From Rohdeia mirabilis (GTDB lineage: Bacteria; Planctomycetota; UBA1135; GCA-002686595): a stretch of 64,000 nt of DNA. The notes under the pieces are model-generated. The model had not been told where the DNA came from. It did no database searches and saw only the letters and a list, made by a program, of their open reading frames with translations. The translations under genes and the position numbers were made by a program. Shown piece after piece: positions 1 to 7,998 of the stretch; position 1 is the stretch's first letter; each line of letters opens with the position of its first letter. The stretch covers positions 4,650,001 through 4,714,000 of the forward strand of contig CP036290.1 in the NCBI GenBank assembly GCA_007750655.1, given 5' to 3'.

Positions 1-148
1 CGAGTCCGCCGGCGGTGATCAGGGAACGCGCTGCGATCTCGGCGGCACGCACCTGGAAGGTGGTGCCACGCCGGCGAGGCTTGCCGGTGAACGCCGCCTG
101 GCGCGCGGTCGCGGGCGCCTCGCGTCCCGTGCCTTCATCGGTCGTCAT
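1..148 (-). CDS. pstC: Phosphate ABC transporter permease PstC, N-terminal fragment
   Basis: The reading frame starts at an ATG (148-146) and runs off the left edge of the window, so only about 49 residues are visible. They form a charged cytoplasmic N-terminus, then a motif ending in ...SLITAGGL, which resembles the start of the first membrane helix of PstC. The gene lies on the same strand as, and directly downstream of, pstS, which is the usual pstS-pstC order. PstC with PstA forms the inner-membrane channel for high-affinity phosphate import. The identification rests mainly on context and a short N-terminal match; another Pst permease is possible. Confidence 0.7.
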   Translation of the reverse strand, partial: MTTDEGTGREAPATARQAAFTGKPRRRGTTFQVRAAEIAARSLITAGGL

Positions 149-371
149 GGCGGTCTGGAGAGGGGGGCCGAGTTGGGGGAGCGGACCGTCGCGGGGATGG
201 TAGCGCCGTGGGCCGCGCTGTCCAGGCGCACGGGCGAGCTCGCGTGAGTGGCGCGTCGGGTGCACGCGCGAGCCCGTGGAGAGCGGGGATCAGCGCGCAA
301 CGCGGCGGCCCGTCGTGGGACGGGTCGCCGCGCTGCAGGTGCTCGAACCGGTCGGGGAGTCCCTCGCGGCT

Positions 372-1394
372 CTACTTGGCGTCTTCGCGCTTCTTCTTGG
401 GCGGCTGGCGCAGCTCGATCGTGATGCCGACGCGAGCGGCGCTGTCACGGGCGACGTTCGCCGGCAGCGGCAGGTAGCCGTCCTCGATGATCGCGGACTG
501 TCCCGAGGTGCTGTACAGGTAGCGCAGGAACTCGCGGCGCAGGGGCTCGAGCTCGGATTCCGGCTCGTAGTTGATGTACAGCCAGAGGAAGCGCGCGAGC
601 GGGTAGTCGCCCGAGTAGCCGAACTCCGGCTCGCCGGGGTAGAAGCGCTCGTCGCCGTCGCGCTTCAGCGGGACCACGCGCACGTCGGCGGTCTTGTAGC
701 CGATGCCACTGTAGCCGATGGCGTAGCGGTCCTTGGCGATACCGGAGACGACGGCGGAGCTGCCGGGCTGCTCCTTGACGCTGTCCTTGAAGTCACCCTT
801 GAAGAGGGCGTTGTCCTTGAAGAAGCCGTAGGTGCCCGAGGCGGAGTTGCGCCCGTAGAGGCTGATCTCCTTGTCGGCCCACTCGCCGGTCAGACCCAGC
901 TGGCCCCAGGTCACGACGTCCTCCGCGTAGCCACCCTTGCGGGCCTTGGAGAAGATCGCGTCGACCTGCTCGAGGGTCAGGCCTTCGATCGGGTTGTCGC
1001 GGTGGACGAAGACCGCGAGCATGTCGACGGCGGCGGGCAGACCGACCGGCTCGTAGCCGAATTCCTTGCGGAAGCTGTCGATCTCCTTCTCCTTCATCGC
1101 GCGGCTCATCGGACCGAAGTTCGACGTGCCCTCGATGAGAGCGGGCGGCGCGGTCGACGAGCCCTTGCCCTCGATCTCGACCTGGACGTTGGGGTAGTGA
1201 CCTTTGAAGCCCTCGGCCCACAGGGCCATGAGGTTGTTCATCGTGTCGGAACCGACACTCTTGATGTTCCCGGTGACACCATCACCGCGGCTGTATTCGG
1301 GGAAGCGCGGATCGACCTCGACGTCGTCCACGAGGGGGGCGGCAACCAGGCCAGCGCTCAGCGCCAGGCCACAGAGTCCGATCAGAACTTTCAC
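372..1394 (-). CDS. pstS: Phosphate-binding protein PstS
   Basis: Periplasmic phosphate receptor of the Pst ABC transporter. I chose a GTG start at 1394 because GAGG lies 9 nt upstream and the protein then opens directly with a signal peptide (VKVLIGLCGLALSAGLVAA); a longer frame from 1451 adds 19 unlikely residues. The mature protein has the PstS signatures: GSDTM near the start, EGKGSSTAPPALIEGTSNFGPMSR-type phosphate-loop residues (given here as separate motifs: GKGSS, and the SR pair), NSASGTYGFF, and a C-terminal SGQ..I..DGYLPLP segment typical of phosphate-binding PstS rather than sulfate binders. About 340 residues, normal for the family. It is followed by pstC and faces a divergent phosphate porin, so a phosphate-starvation regulon is likely. 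Confidence 0.93.
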   Translation of the reverse strand: MKVLIGLCGLALSAGLVAAPLVDDVEVDPRFPEYSRGDGVTGNIKSVGSDTMNNLMALWAEGFKGHYPNVQVEIEGKGSSTAPPALIEGTSNFGPMSRAMKEKEIDSFRKEFGYEPVGLPAAVDMLAVFVHRDNPIEGLTLEQVDAIFSKARKGGYAEDVVTWGQLGLTGEWADKEISLYGRNSASGTYGFFKDNALFKGDFKDSVKEQPGSSAVVSGIAKDRYAIGYSGIGYKTADVRVVPLKRDGDERFYPGEPEFGYSGDYPLARFLWLYINYEPESELEPLRREFLRYLYSTSGQSAIIEDGYLPLPANVARDSAARVGITIELRQPPKKKREDAK

Positions 1395-1855
1395 GATTGG
1401 GGACCTCGGGAAGAGGTGGTGGTGGAGTGAGGTGGCAGCCGATCCGCGCAATGAAGGGGACGGCCAGCGACCTCGAAGCGCGAGCAGTAGATAGGCGTTC
1501 CCTCAGCGTCGGCCAAAGCCCGTGTAAAGATGCTGTCAATGACGGCGTCTCGGCGGCCGAGTTGCCTCCAGGCCGCCCGAGTGGGGACGGAGCGCGATCG
1601 ATCGCCCTAAATCCCAACAGAACAGCCACTTGGGGCTGCGCTTCAAGCCGTGCACGGAACGCGACGCAGACGGGCGCAAGCTCCCGTCGCCGAGATGGGA
1701 CTTCGTGGGACACCCCACCGCCCAGTGGCAATCCGCCCTCACATTGTAAACGCTCTGGGCGGTCACTCGTGGCCCACCCGCGATCCGCTCGACGCTCTGT
1801 GACGCCGAGGTCTCGGATCCATCACGACCCCCGACACCGACAAGGTCTCCATCGC
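1395..1855. promoter_or_regulatory. Divergent pstS / porin regulatory region with Pho-box-like site
   Basis: This 461-nt gap separates two divergent phosphate-uptake genes and is less GC-rich than its flanks. At 1522-1539 it holds GTGTAAA-GATG-CTGTCAA: two heptamers 11 nt apart that resemble the PhoB box (CTGTCAT repeated every 11 bp). The second half matches 6 of 7 positions, the first only 4 of 7. A weaker TTGTAAA lies at 1744-1750. No convincing -10/-35 pair could be placed. Control by a PhoB-like regulator is inferred from the site, the gene pair and known Pho biology, not shown. Confidence 0.4.
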
Positions 1856-3094
1856 ATGAGTCGCACCCTTCTGACGGCTGGCGTCTGCCTGGCACTCGTT
1901 CCGACCGTCGCGCACGCGCAAGAGCGCGCCAAGTCGTCCACCCCGGTCACCGCGATCACGTCGACCGACGTCACGCGCCTCTACTACAACGGCGACCTCC
2001 GCTTCGAGACCGCCGACAAGCGCTTCACGTCGCGCATCGGCGGCCGCCTGCACTACGACGGCATCTGGACCGACGACGGCAACCAGGCCACGGACGGCAC
2101 CCGCTTCCGTCGCGGTCGGGTCTACATCCGCGGCACCGTCAACGAGAACGTCGACTACAACTTCGCCTTCGACTTCGCGGGCGGTGACGCGGACTTCCGC
2201 GACGCGTACATCAAGTACAACGGCCTCCTCGGCCCGCTGTACCTGCAGGTGGGACAGTTCTTCGCCCCGCACGGCCTCGAGACGCAGACGTCGTCGAACT
2301 ACATGGCGTTCGTCGAACGCTCGCCGATCGACGCGCTGTCGATCATGCGCGCCTCGGGCATCGCGACCGGCGCCTCGTTCGCCGACGGCCAGGGCACCTG
2401 GAAGGCCGCGATCGTCAACAACGAGACCGACTCGTACGGCGACGCGGCGGGCGGCCACTGGGAAGCAGCCGTGCGCGGCACGTACCAACTGCCGATCGGC
2501 GACACGGACGACTCGTTCATGCACTTCGGCGCCGGCCTGACCCACGGCAGCAGCAACGACGGCATCGGCTTCGACGCCGATCCGGGCGTGAGCCGCGGCC
2601 CGGACCTGGTCACGCTGGCCGGCATCCCGTCCGACGGCATCCAGCGCATGAACCTCGAACTGGCGGCCGTCTTCGGCGCGTTCTCGGCCCAGGCCGAGTA
2701 CCGCCAGGTCGACATCGACGGCACGACCGGCAACGCCGACACGACCCTCGACGGCTCGTACGTCCAGGTCAGCTGGTTCGCCACCGACGACGTGCGTCCC
2801 TACAAGGACGGCCTGTTCACCGGCGTGAAGCCGAAGAACCCGTGGCAGGGCTGGGGCGAGGGCACCGGCGCGCTCGAGTTCGTCGCGCGCTACAGCATGA
2901 TCGACTTCAGCGACTCGCCCGTCGCCGGCGCTTCGGCGGCCGTCGAAGGCAACCTCATCACGCTCGGCGCCAACTGGTACCTCAACCAGAACGCGCGCAT
3001 CATGCTGAACTACAACATGGCCGAGTCCGAGGACTCGGGCGGCGCGACCACCGACAAGGACTCTGCGGTCGTGCGCTTCCAGCTCACGTTCTGA
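1856..3094 (+). CDS. Phosphate-selective porin, OprP/OprO family
   Basis: Outer-membrane beta-barrel channel. The ATG at 1856 is followed by a clean signal peptide (MSRTLLTAGVCLALVPTVAHAQ). The mature part has the family pattern: a G-D-L-R-F opening, the segment RIGGRLHYDGIW, the cluster FRRGRVYIRG, then ...FDFAGGDADFRDAYIKYNG and QVGQFFAPHGLE, all typical of Porin_O_P. It ends with alternating strands and a C-terminal aromatic residue (RFQLTF), the usual outer-membrane insertion signal. 412 residues, normal for OprP/OprO. It is divergent from pstS, which supports phosphate or polyphosphate as cargo. Substrate choice between phosphate and pyrophosphate cannot be read from the sequence. Confidence 0.9.
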   Translation: MSRTLLTAGVCLALVPTVAHAQERAKSSTPVTAITSTDVTRLYYNGDLRFETADKRFTSRIGGRLHYDGIWTDDGNQATDGTRFRRGRVYIRGTVNENVDYNFAFDFAGGDADFRDAYIKYNGLLGPLYLQVGQFFAPHGLETQTSSNYMAFVERSPIDALSIMRASGIATGASFADGQGTWKAAIVNNETDSYGDAAGGHWEAAVRGTYQLPIGDTDDSFMHFGAGLTHGSSNDGIGFDADPGVSRGPDLVTLAGIPSDGIQRMNLELAAVFGAFSAQAEYRQVDIDGTTGNADTTLDGSYVQVSWFATDDVRPYKDGLFTGVKPKNPWQGWGEGTGALEFVARYSMIDFSDSPVAGASAAVEGNLITLGANWYLNQNARIMLNYNMAESEDSGGATTDKDSAVVRFQLTF

Positions 3095-3108
3095 GCCGCG
3101 CACCGGAA

Positions 3109-3159
3109 CCTTCAGCGCGATTCGCCGGCCTGCACTCCCCGGTCGGATCTCGCTGAAGG
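3109..3159. terminator. Hairpin between convergent porin and modC
   Basis: CCTTCAGCG (3109-3117) pairs perfectly with CGCTGAAGG (3151-3159), and inner bases extend the stem imperfectly. It lies 15 nt past the porin stop, between two convergent genes. There is no T-run, so it may be a bidirectional transcript end or a 3' stabilising hairpin rather than a classical terminator. Confidence 0.5.
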
Positions 3160-3170
3160 ACCTCCCCCAC

Positions 3171-3204
3171 GGGCCCGTCGATCGCACTCGCGGTCGGCGG
3201 GCCC
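3171..3204. terminator. Second hairpin in the porin/modC gap
   Basis: GGGCCCG (3171-3177) pairs with CGGGCCC (3198-3204) across a 20-nt loop. It follows directly on the 3109-3159 hairpin and precedes the modC stop on the minus strand. No U-tract is present. Confidence 0.35.
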
Positions 3205-3247
3205 GGTGCGTCGGTGAGGGCGTTCGAGCCACGCCGGCGGCACCACG

Positions 3248-4354
3248 TCAGCTCGCTCGGGTTCCCGACGGAGCGACGCCCACGCTCTTCACGCGCGCGA
3301 ACAGGTCGCGGCCGACGGCTTCGGGTCGATCGAGCGCGAGCAACCGCAGCGAGCGCCGCGTGATGCGGGCGTAGAGCCTCTGACCCCGCGGCGTGTCGAG
3401 CTCGAGGATCGCGCCCGAGGCCACGCGCCGCACGCGGGCCAGCACGACGGGCACTTCGTTGAGGATGCTGGACCCCGAGTCCGCCTCGAGTGCGACGGAG
3501 ACGTCTCGCGCCTGCACGAGCAGACGCGCACCCGACCCGAGCGGCGCGTCGACACGGCGCACGAAGAACGTCACGCCGTCGACGTCGACCGCGCTCAACC
3601 CGTCGTCGTCGTGGTGCTCGACGAGCGTCCCGCGCAGGGCAGCGGCCAACTCGTCGTCGGTCGACCCCACGAGCGGCAGCAGTTCGCGCGCCGGGCCCGC
3701 CTCGCGGACGCGGCCGTCCTCGAGCCACACCAGGTCGCGGGCGAGGCGCGCCACCTCGCGCAGGGAGTGCGAGACGTGGAGCACCGGCGCGGCGAAGCGG
3801 GCGGGCAGATCCTCGAGCCAGGGCAGGATCCGTTCGCGCGCGGCGGCGTCGAGCGCGGACAGCGGCTCGTCGATCAACAACAAGCTCGGACTCGCGAGCA
3901 GAGCGCGACCGAGCGCCACACGCTGACGTTCACCGCCCGACAGCCCGTGGACGCGCCGCTCGAGCAGCCCGTCGAGCTCGAGCCACGCGACCACCTCGTC
4001 GAAGGCCGCACGCCGCTGATCGCGGGGCACGCGCCGCTCGCCGTAGCGCAGGTTGCCGCGCACGTCGAGGTGGCCGAACAGCGACGCGTCCTGGAAGACG
4101 AAGCCCAGCCGCCGGCGGTGGGTCGGCAGCGCACGGCTCGCGTCGAGCCAGGTCTCGCCCGCCACGACGATCCGTCCACGCACGTCGCGCTCGAGCCCCG
4201 CGAGGCAGCGCAGGAGCGTGGTCTTGCCGGCGCCCGACGGACCCACGACCGACGTGATGCACCCGCCGGCGACCGCGAGATCCACGTCGAGCTCGAAGCC
4301 CGGACGCGTCAGCCGCAGCTCCGCCTCGACGCCCCGCCCCTGGTCCGCGTTCAC
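3248..4354 (-). CDS. modC: Molybdate ABC transporter ATP-binding protein ModC
   Basis: ATPase subunit that powers molybdate import. The start is a GTG at 4354 overlapping the modB stop as GTGA, which implies translational coupling. Motifs in order: Walker A GPSGAGKTT near residue 40, Q-loop FVFQDASLF, signature LSGGERQRVALGRALL, Walker B LLLIDEPLSALD, and H-loop VSHS. The C-terminal 120 or so residues form the TOBE/Mop-like domain typical of ModC, which binds oxyanion and regulates transport. 368 residues, normal. It is last in modA-modB-modC. An open frame continues upstream through modB but is a shadow of that gene, not a fusion. Confidence 0.94.
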   Translation of the reverse strand: MNADQGRGVEAELRLTRPGFELDVDLAVAGGCITSVVGPSGAGKTTLLRCLAGLERDVRGRIVVAGETWLDASRALPTHRRRLGFVFQDASLFGHLDVRGNLRYGERRVPRDQRRAAFDEVVAWLELDGLLERRVHGLSGGERQRVALGRALLASPSLLLIDEPLSALDAAARERILPWLEDLPARFAAPVLHVSHSLREVARLARDLVWLEDGRVREAGPARELLPLVGSTDDELAAALRGTLVEHHDDDGLSAVDVDGVTFFVRRVDAPLGSGARLLVQARDVSVALEADSGSSILNEVPVVLARVRRVASGAILELDTPRGQRLYARITRRSLRLLALDRPEAVGRDLFARVKSVGVAPSGTRAS

Positions 4355-5019
4355 GCTTCGCTCCCACGCGCAGCGCGCCGTTCCAGGAGGTTCGCCGCGA
4401 GCAGCACGACGAACGACCCGGCCACGAGCACCGCGCTCATGGCGTGGGCCCGGTCGTAGTCGAGGCTCTCGACCGCTTCCCAGACCGCGATCGACGCCAC
4501 GCGCGTCTCGGGCAGACTGCCGCCGATCATCAGAACGACCCCGAACTCCCCCACCGTGTGGGCGAACGCCAGGACCGCCGCGGTCACGTAGGCCGGCAGC
4601 ACGCTCGGAACGACGACGGTCAGGAAGCGGTCGACCGGACCCGCGCCGAGCGTGGCCGCCGCTTCGACGGGCCGCCGACCGAGCGCGCGAAACGCGTTGC
4701 GCAGCGGCTGGACAACGAACGGCAGCGAGAACAGGACCGAGGCCACGACGAGGCCCGTGAACGTGAAGACGAGCTTCGGGCCACCGAGATCGTCGAGCAG
4801 CTCGCCGATCGGTCCGCGCGGCCCCATGACGACGAGCAGGTAGAAGCCGAGCACGGTCGGCGGGAGGACGAGCGGCAGCGCCACGATGGTCTCGACCACC
4901 GAGCGCAGGGTGCTGCGCCCACCGGCGAGCCACCACGCGAGCGGCGTACCGATCACGAGGAGCACGAGTGTCGTGACGGCGGCGAGTTCACCGCTCAGGC
5001 GCAGGGCGGACCAATCCAC
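4351..5019 (-). CDS. modB: Molybdate ABC transporter permease ModB
   Basis: Inner-membrane channel subunit. 222 residues with five to six hydrophobic segments, starting with LAAVTTLVLLVIGTPLAWWLA. The family markers are the P-L-V-L-P-P-T-V-L-G-F-Y-L turn after the second helix and the cytoplasmic EAA loop AAATLGAGPVDRFLTVVVP that docks on ModC, followed by FAHTVGEFGVVLMIGG, a highly conserved ModB sequence. It lies 39 nt after modA and overlaps modC by 4 nt. Confidence 0.95.
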   Translation of the reverse strand: MDWSALRLSGELAAVTTLVLLVIGTPLAWWLAGGRSTLRSVVETIVALPLVLPPTVLGFYLLVVMGPRGPIGELLDDLGGPKLVFTFTGLVVASVLFSLPFVVQPLRNAFRALGRRPVEAAATLGAGPVDRFLTVVVPSVLPAYVTAAVLAFAHTVGEFGVVLMIGGSLPETRVASIAVWEAVESLDYDRAHAMSAVLVAGSFVVLLAANLLERRAARGSEA

Positions 5020-5058
5020 GGCGACGAGTGTGCCGCGCGACCGGCCGTCCGCGAGGGC

Positions 5059-5988
5059 TCAACCGTCCGAAGGCAGGCCGAAGCCGGCGCCCTCGAGCAC
5101 CCGCCGCGCGTCGTCGGACCCCAGGTGGTCGAAGAAGGCTCGGGCGCCCGGCGAGTCGTCGAGCAGGACCGCGTCCTGCCGCAGCTCGGTGAAGAGATCG
5201 GCGGGAATCTCGAAGAGCGGCTCCCCTTCGCGCGCTCGCGCCTGGGCCAACGAGACGAATCCCAACTCCGCCGCACCGGTCGCGACGAAGTGGTGCGTCT
5301 GGCCGACGTCGGCACCTTGCACGAGGCGCGGTTCGAGCTCCGAGCGGAGGCCGAGCCGCTCGAGGACCTCGAGCGCCGCCGCACCGTAGGGAGCGGTCGC
5401 TGGGTTGGCGATCGCGACGTGTTGGACGCCCGGCGCCTGCAGGATGGCGATCAGGGTTGCGCGCCCTTCGGACTCACCGTCGCGCGCAGCGTCGCCGACT
5501 CCGCCGACGAGCGCCGCGTCCCACGCCTCGTCGAGCGCGCCGACGAGCGCCAGACGCCCCATCGCGTAGGTTCTCGACTCCTGCCCGAGACCCTCGTCCA
5601 CGAGCAGACGCGGGCGCTCGGCGTCGGCCGCGAGGAACAGGTCGAACTCGGCGCCGTTGCGGATCTGGGCGTAGAGCCCGCCCGTGGACCCGATCGAGAG
5701 CTCGACGGGTGCGCCGTCCGCGCGCGCCTCGAAGAGCGCGGCGAGTTCGCGCGTCACGCCTGCCGCGCTGGCCGCCACCGCGACACGCACCGGTCGCGGT
5801 CCGTCGTCCGTGGGCGCGCAACCGGCGAGGGCGAGGGCGAGAGCGAGCGGAACGGCGTGGTGCCCTTCGGTACGGTGCCTGTCACGAATGTGCCACCTGC
5901 TGCGCCGCGCCGCTGCGAATCGCAACGACGTCGCCAGCAGGTGGCACATTCGTGACAGGCACCGTACCGAAGGGCACCACGCCCGCAT
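5059..5988 (-). CDS. modA: Molybdate-binding lipoprotein ModA, signal region interrupted by a palindromic element
   Basis: Periplasmic molybdate receptor. The body carries ModA features: VRVAVAASAAGVTREL, SIGSTGGLYAQI, GAEFDLFLAADAERPRLL, a central NPATAPYGAAALEVLERLG, and GELGFV-like GAAELGFVSLAQ. The start is the puzzle. An ATG at 5988 overlaps the regulator stop as TGATG. After two codons it runs into a 126-nt palindromic element (42 sense codons, no stop), and only then reaches VPLALALALAGC, a perfect lipobox. Without the element the N-terminus would read MRAVPLALALALAGC. A second in-frame ATG lies inside the element at 5949. Whether the extended n-region still exports the protein is unknown, so the gene may be impaired. 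Confidence 0.88.
   Translation of the reverse strand: MRAWCPSVRCLSRMCHLLATSLRFAAARRSRWHIRDRHRTEGHHAVPLALALALAGCAPTDDGPRPVRVAVAASAAGVTRELAALFEARADGAPVELSIGSTGGLYAQIRNGAEFDLFLAADAERPRLLVDEGLGQESRTYAMGRLALVGALDEAWDAALVGGVGDAARDGESEGRATLIAILQAPGVQHVAIANPATAPYGAAALEVLERLGLRSELEPRLVQGADVGQTHHFVATGAAELGFVSLAQARAREGEPLFEIPADLFTELRQDAVLLDDSPGARAFFDHLGSDDARRVLEGAGFGLPSDG
5854..5983 (-). repeat. Palindromic element copy 1 (49-nt perfect arms), inside modA
   Basis: Left arm 5854-5902 and right arm 5935-5983 are perfect reverse complements over 49 nt, with a 32-nt centre holding the mini-palindrome TGCGAATCGCA (5914-5924). The family core runs from CGGTACGG at 5868 to CCGTACCG ending at 5969, exactly 102 nt. 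Outside the core a further 14 nt on each side are also complementary. It starts 4 nt after the response-regulator stop and interrupts modA after its second codon. No transposase is encoded. Confidence 0.96.
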
Positions 5989-6686
5989 CAGTCCTTGCAG
6001 CGATAGCCGATGCCGCGCACGGTCTGGATCACGTCGCCATCGTCGCCGAGCTTCTTGCGGACCGCGCTCACGTGGACGTCCACGTTGCGCTCGAGGATGA
6101 TCGACTCCCCCGCCGTGATCTCCTCCGCCAGCTCGCCGCGCGTGAACACGCGACCGGGGTGATTGAGGAGCGTCCACAAGAGGCGGAACTCGGCGCGCGT
6201 CAGGATCACCGGCTCCGAGTCCACCAGGAGCTCGAAACGGTCGCGATCCATCGTCAGCTTGCCGACGACGATGTGGCGCTTCTCGCGGTCGTCCTCGACG
6301 GCGCGCCGCCGCAGCACGGCCTTCACGCGGCTGATCAGCTCCTTCGGACGGAACGGTTTGGTGACGTAGTCGTCGGCGCCCGACTCGAGCCCCTCCACGA
6401 CGTCGCCTTCCTCGCCCTTCGCCGTCAGCATCAGGATGCCGATGCTGCGCGTGTCCTTGCGGCCGCGCAGGAGTCGCGCCACCTCTGGCCCGCTCATGGT
6501 CGGCAGCATCCAGTCGAGGACGACGAGATCCGGGCGTTCCGACGCCGCGATCTCGAAGCCACGACGACCGTCCTCGGCCGTGAGAACGCGGAAACCCTCC
6601 CGAAGGAGGTGGAGCTCGAGGAGCTCGCGCAGGTCGGTCTCGTCCTCGACGACGAGTACGGATTCGGTGTTGGAGTCGGAGACCAT
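5988..6686 (-). CDS. OmpR/PhoB-family response regulator
   Basis: Two-component transcription factor, 232 residues. The receiver domain (about 10-125) has the acidic pair VVEDE, phospho-acceptor D in LVVLDWMLP, T in LMLTAKG and K in YVTKPFRP. The C-terminal winged helix (about 135-230) contains LTRAEFRLLWTLLNHPGRVFTR and RNVDVHVSAVRKKLG with IQTVRGIGYR, which is the PhoB/OmpR DNA-binding signature. No histidine kinase is adjacent, so the partner lies elsewhere. Its stop overlaps the modA ATG (TGATG), which ties its translation to the molybdate operon. A PhoB role is tempting given the nearby pst genes, but is not established. Confidence 0.92.
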   Translation of the reverse strand: MVSDSNTESVLVVEDETDLRELLELHLLREGFRVLTAEDGRRGFEIAASERPDLVVLDWMLPTMSGPEVARLLRGRKDTRSIGILMLTAKGEEGDVVEGLESGADDYVTKPFRPKELISRVKAVLRRRAVEDDREKRHIVVGKLTMDRDRFELLVDSEPVILTRAEFRLLWTLLNHPGRVFTRGELAEEITAGESIILERNVDVHVSAVRKKLGDDGDVIQTVRGIGYRCKD

Positions 6687-6791
6687 GGCCTCGATGGGTG
6701 AATGGGGCGCCGGAAGCGTACTCGGGGAAGATCAACGGATGGTCAAGACCGCGATTCTCGGCATCTTTCGCCCGGAAACCCCGCGGCGCCC

Positions 6792-7892
6792 TCAGCCCGT
6801 CGCGAACTCGTAGAACTCGGGCCGCGTGAGTTCGGGCATCGCTTCGGGCCGGATCTGGTAGGTGCGGGCGGCCCACAGGTCGGTGAACACGCGGTAGCGC
6901 AGGGCCGTCTGGTCCAGGTAGTCGACGCCGCTCGAACCGCCGGTTCCGGTGCGGCGCCCGATGACGCGTTCGACCATGCGAGCGTGGCGCTGGCGGAAGA
7001 CGATGAACGCCTGCTCGAGAGCGGTGATCGCCTCGAGCAGCGCGTTCGGCCAGGCCAACAACGGCAGGCGCGCGTTGCCCAGGATGAACAACAGCGCGGC
7101 GCGGATCCGTCGGTCGCGTGGGTTCCCGTCGGCGGCCAGGTGGTCGGTCAACGCCTGTCGTTCGGCGGCGTAGCGCGCGCGCAGCTTCGCCCCTTCCTCG
7201 GCGGAGTGGGTGCGCTCGAGAGCCAGGCGCTCGCTGCGATCCACCTCGCTGGCGTGCGCGCGGGAGTAGGCCACGACGAACCGGTCGAGAGCCGCATCGG
7301 CCTCCGGATCGTCCGGACCGCAGCCGTCGATCGGCGTCCGCCAGAGCCAGTCGTAGAGCGCGTCCTTCAGGGTCGGACCATCGTCGATCTGCGCCTGCAC
7401 GCGACGCAGGGCCGACGACTCGCCACCGTCGTGCGACCGCAGCGCCTGCATGAAGCTGCCCTCGGTGCCGAGCGGGATGCGCTCGTCCTGGTCGAGCCCC
7501 ATCAGGATCTCGATCTGGCGCATCTGCGCGGACTGGAAGCCGCTCGCGGGCATCAGCTTGTCGCGGAAGCGCAGATACCCCGCCGTCTTGAGCGTCTCGA
7601 CCACCTCGAAGTGCGAGACCGCGTGGTGCAGGACGACCGTGGCCCGGCGCGCGCCGTCGACGACCCCGGACAGGTCCTCCTCGGCCAGCGGCCGCCGCAG
7701 GAGGTCGCGGCCGGACTTCAGCTCGCGCAGGACGAGCTTGAACCACAGCTCGAAGATCTGGTGGACCGTGACGAAGAGGACCTCGTCGTTCTCCATCGCG
7801 CCCTCGTCGCCGTCGAGACCGCCTTGGAGCGCGAGCAGCTCTTCGACGCGGATGTACTCCCAGTAGTTCGGCAGGCGCGCGGGCTTGGACAT
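6792..7892 (-). CDS. kynA: Tryptophan 2,3-dioxygenase family protein
   Basis: Haem dioxygenase that opens the indole ring of L-tryptophan to N-formylkynurenine. The ATG at 7892 begins MSKPARLPNYWEYIRVEELL. Family motifs are present along the length: NDEVLFVTVHQIFELWFK near residue 38, LHHAVSHFEVVETL, FQSAQMRQIE, and the C-terminal haem site FRQRHARMVERVIG followed by GTGGSSGVDYL and LRYRVFTDLW. 366 residues, longer than the ~280-residue bacterial form and closer to the extended type. No other kynurenine-pathway gene is adjacent. It is divergent from bioB across 106 nt. Confidence 0.9.
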   Translation of the reverse strand: MSKPARLPNYWEYIRVEELLALQGGLDGDEGAMENDEVLFVTVHQIFELWFKLVLRELKSGRDLLRRPLAEEDLSGVVDGARRATVVLHHAVSHFEVVETLKTAGYLRFRDKLMPASGFQSAQMRQIEILMGLDQDERIPLGTEGSFMQALRSHDGGESSALRRVQAQIDDGPTLKDALYDWLWRTPIDGCGPDDPEADAALDRFVVAYSRAHASEVDRSERLALERTHSAEEGAKLRARYAAERQALTDHLAADGNPRDRRIRAALLFILGNARLPLLAWPNALLEAITALEQAFIVFRQRHARMVERVIGRRTGTGGSSGVDYLDQTALRYRVFTDLWAARTYQIRPEAMPELTRPEFYEFATG

Positions 7893-7998
7893 GGACCAGG
7901 GACGAGGGGTGGGGCGTGGAGCGGGGGATCGGCCGCAGGGCGCGGCGGGATGGCGGAGCCCGGCTTGGCTGGGCCGGGCGCGGGGATAGCATAGGCCC

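Noticed and set aside
3248-4936. Apparent ModB-ModC fusion in one frame
   Set aside because: The upstream half is an out-of-frame reading of modB. True modB has its own frame and stop, with a GTGA junction.
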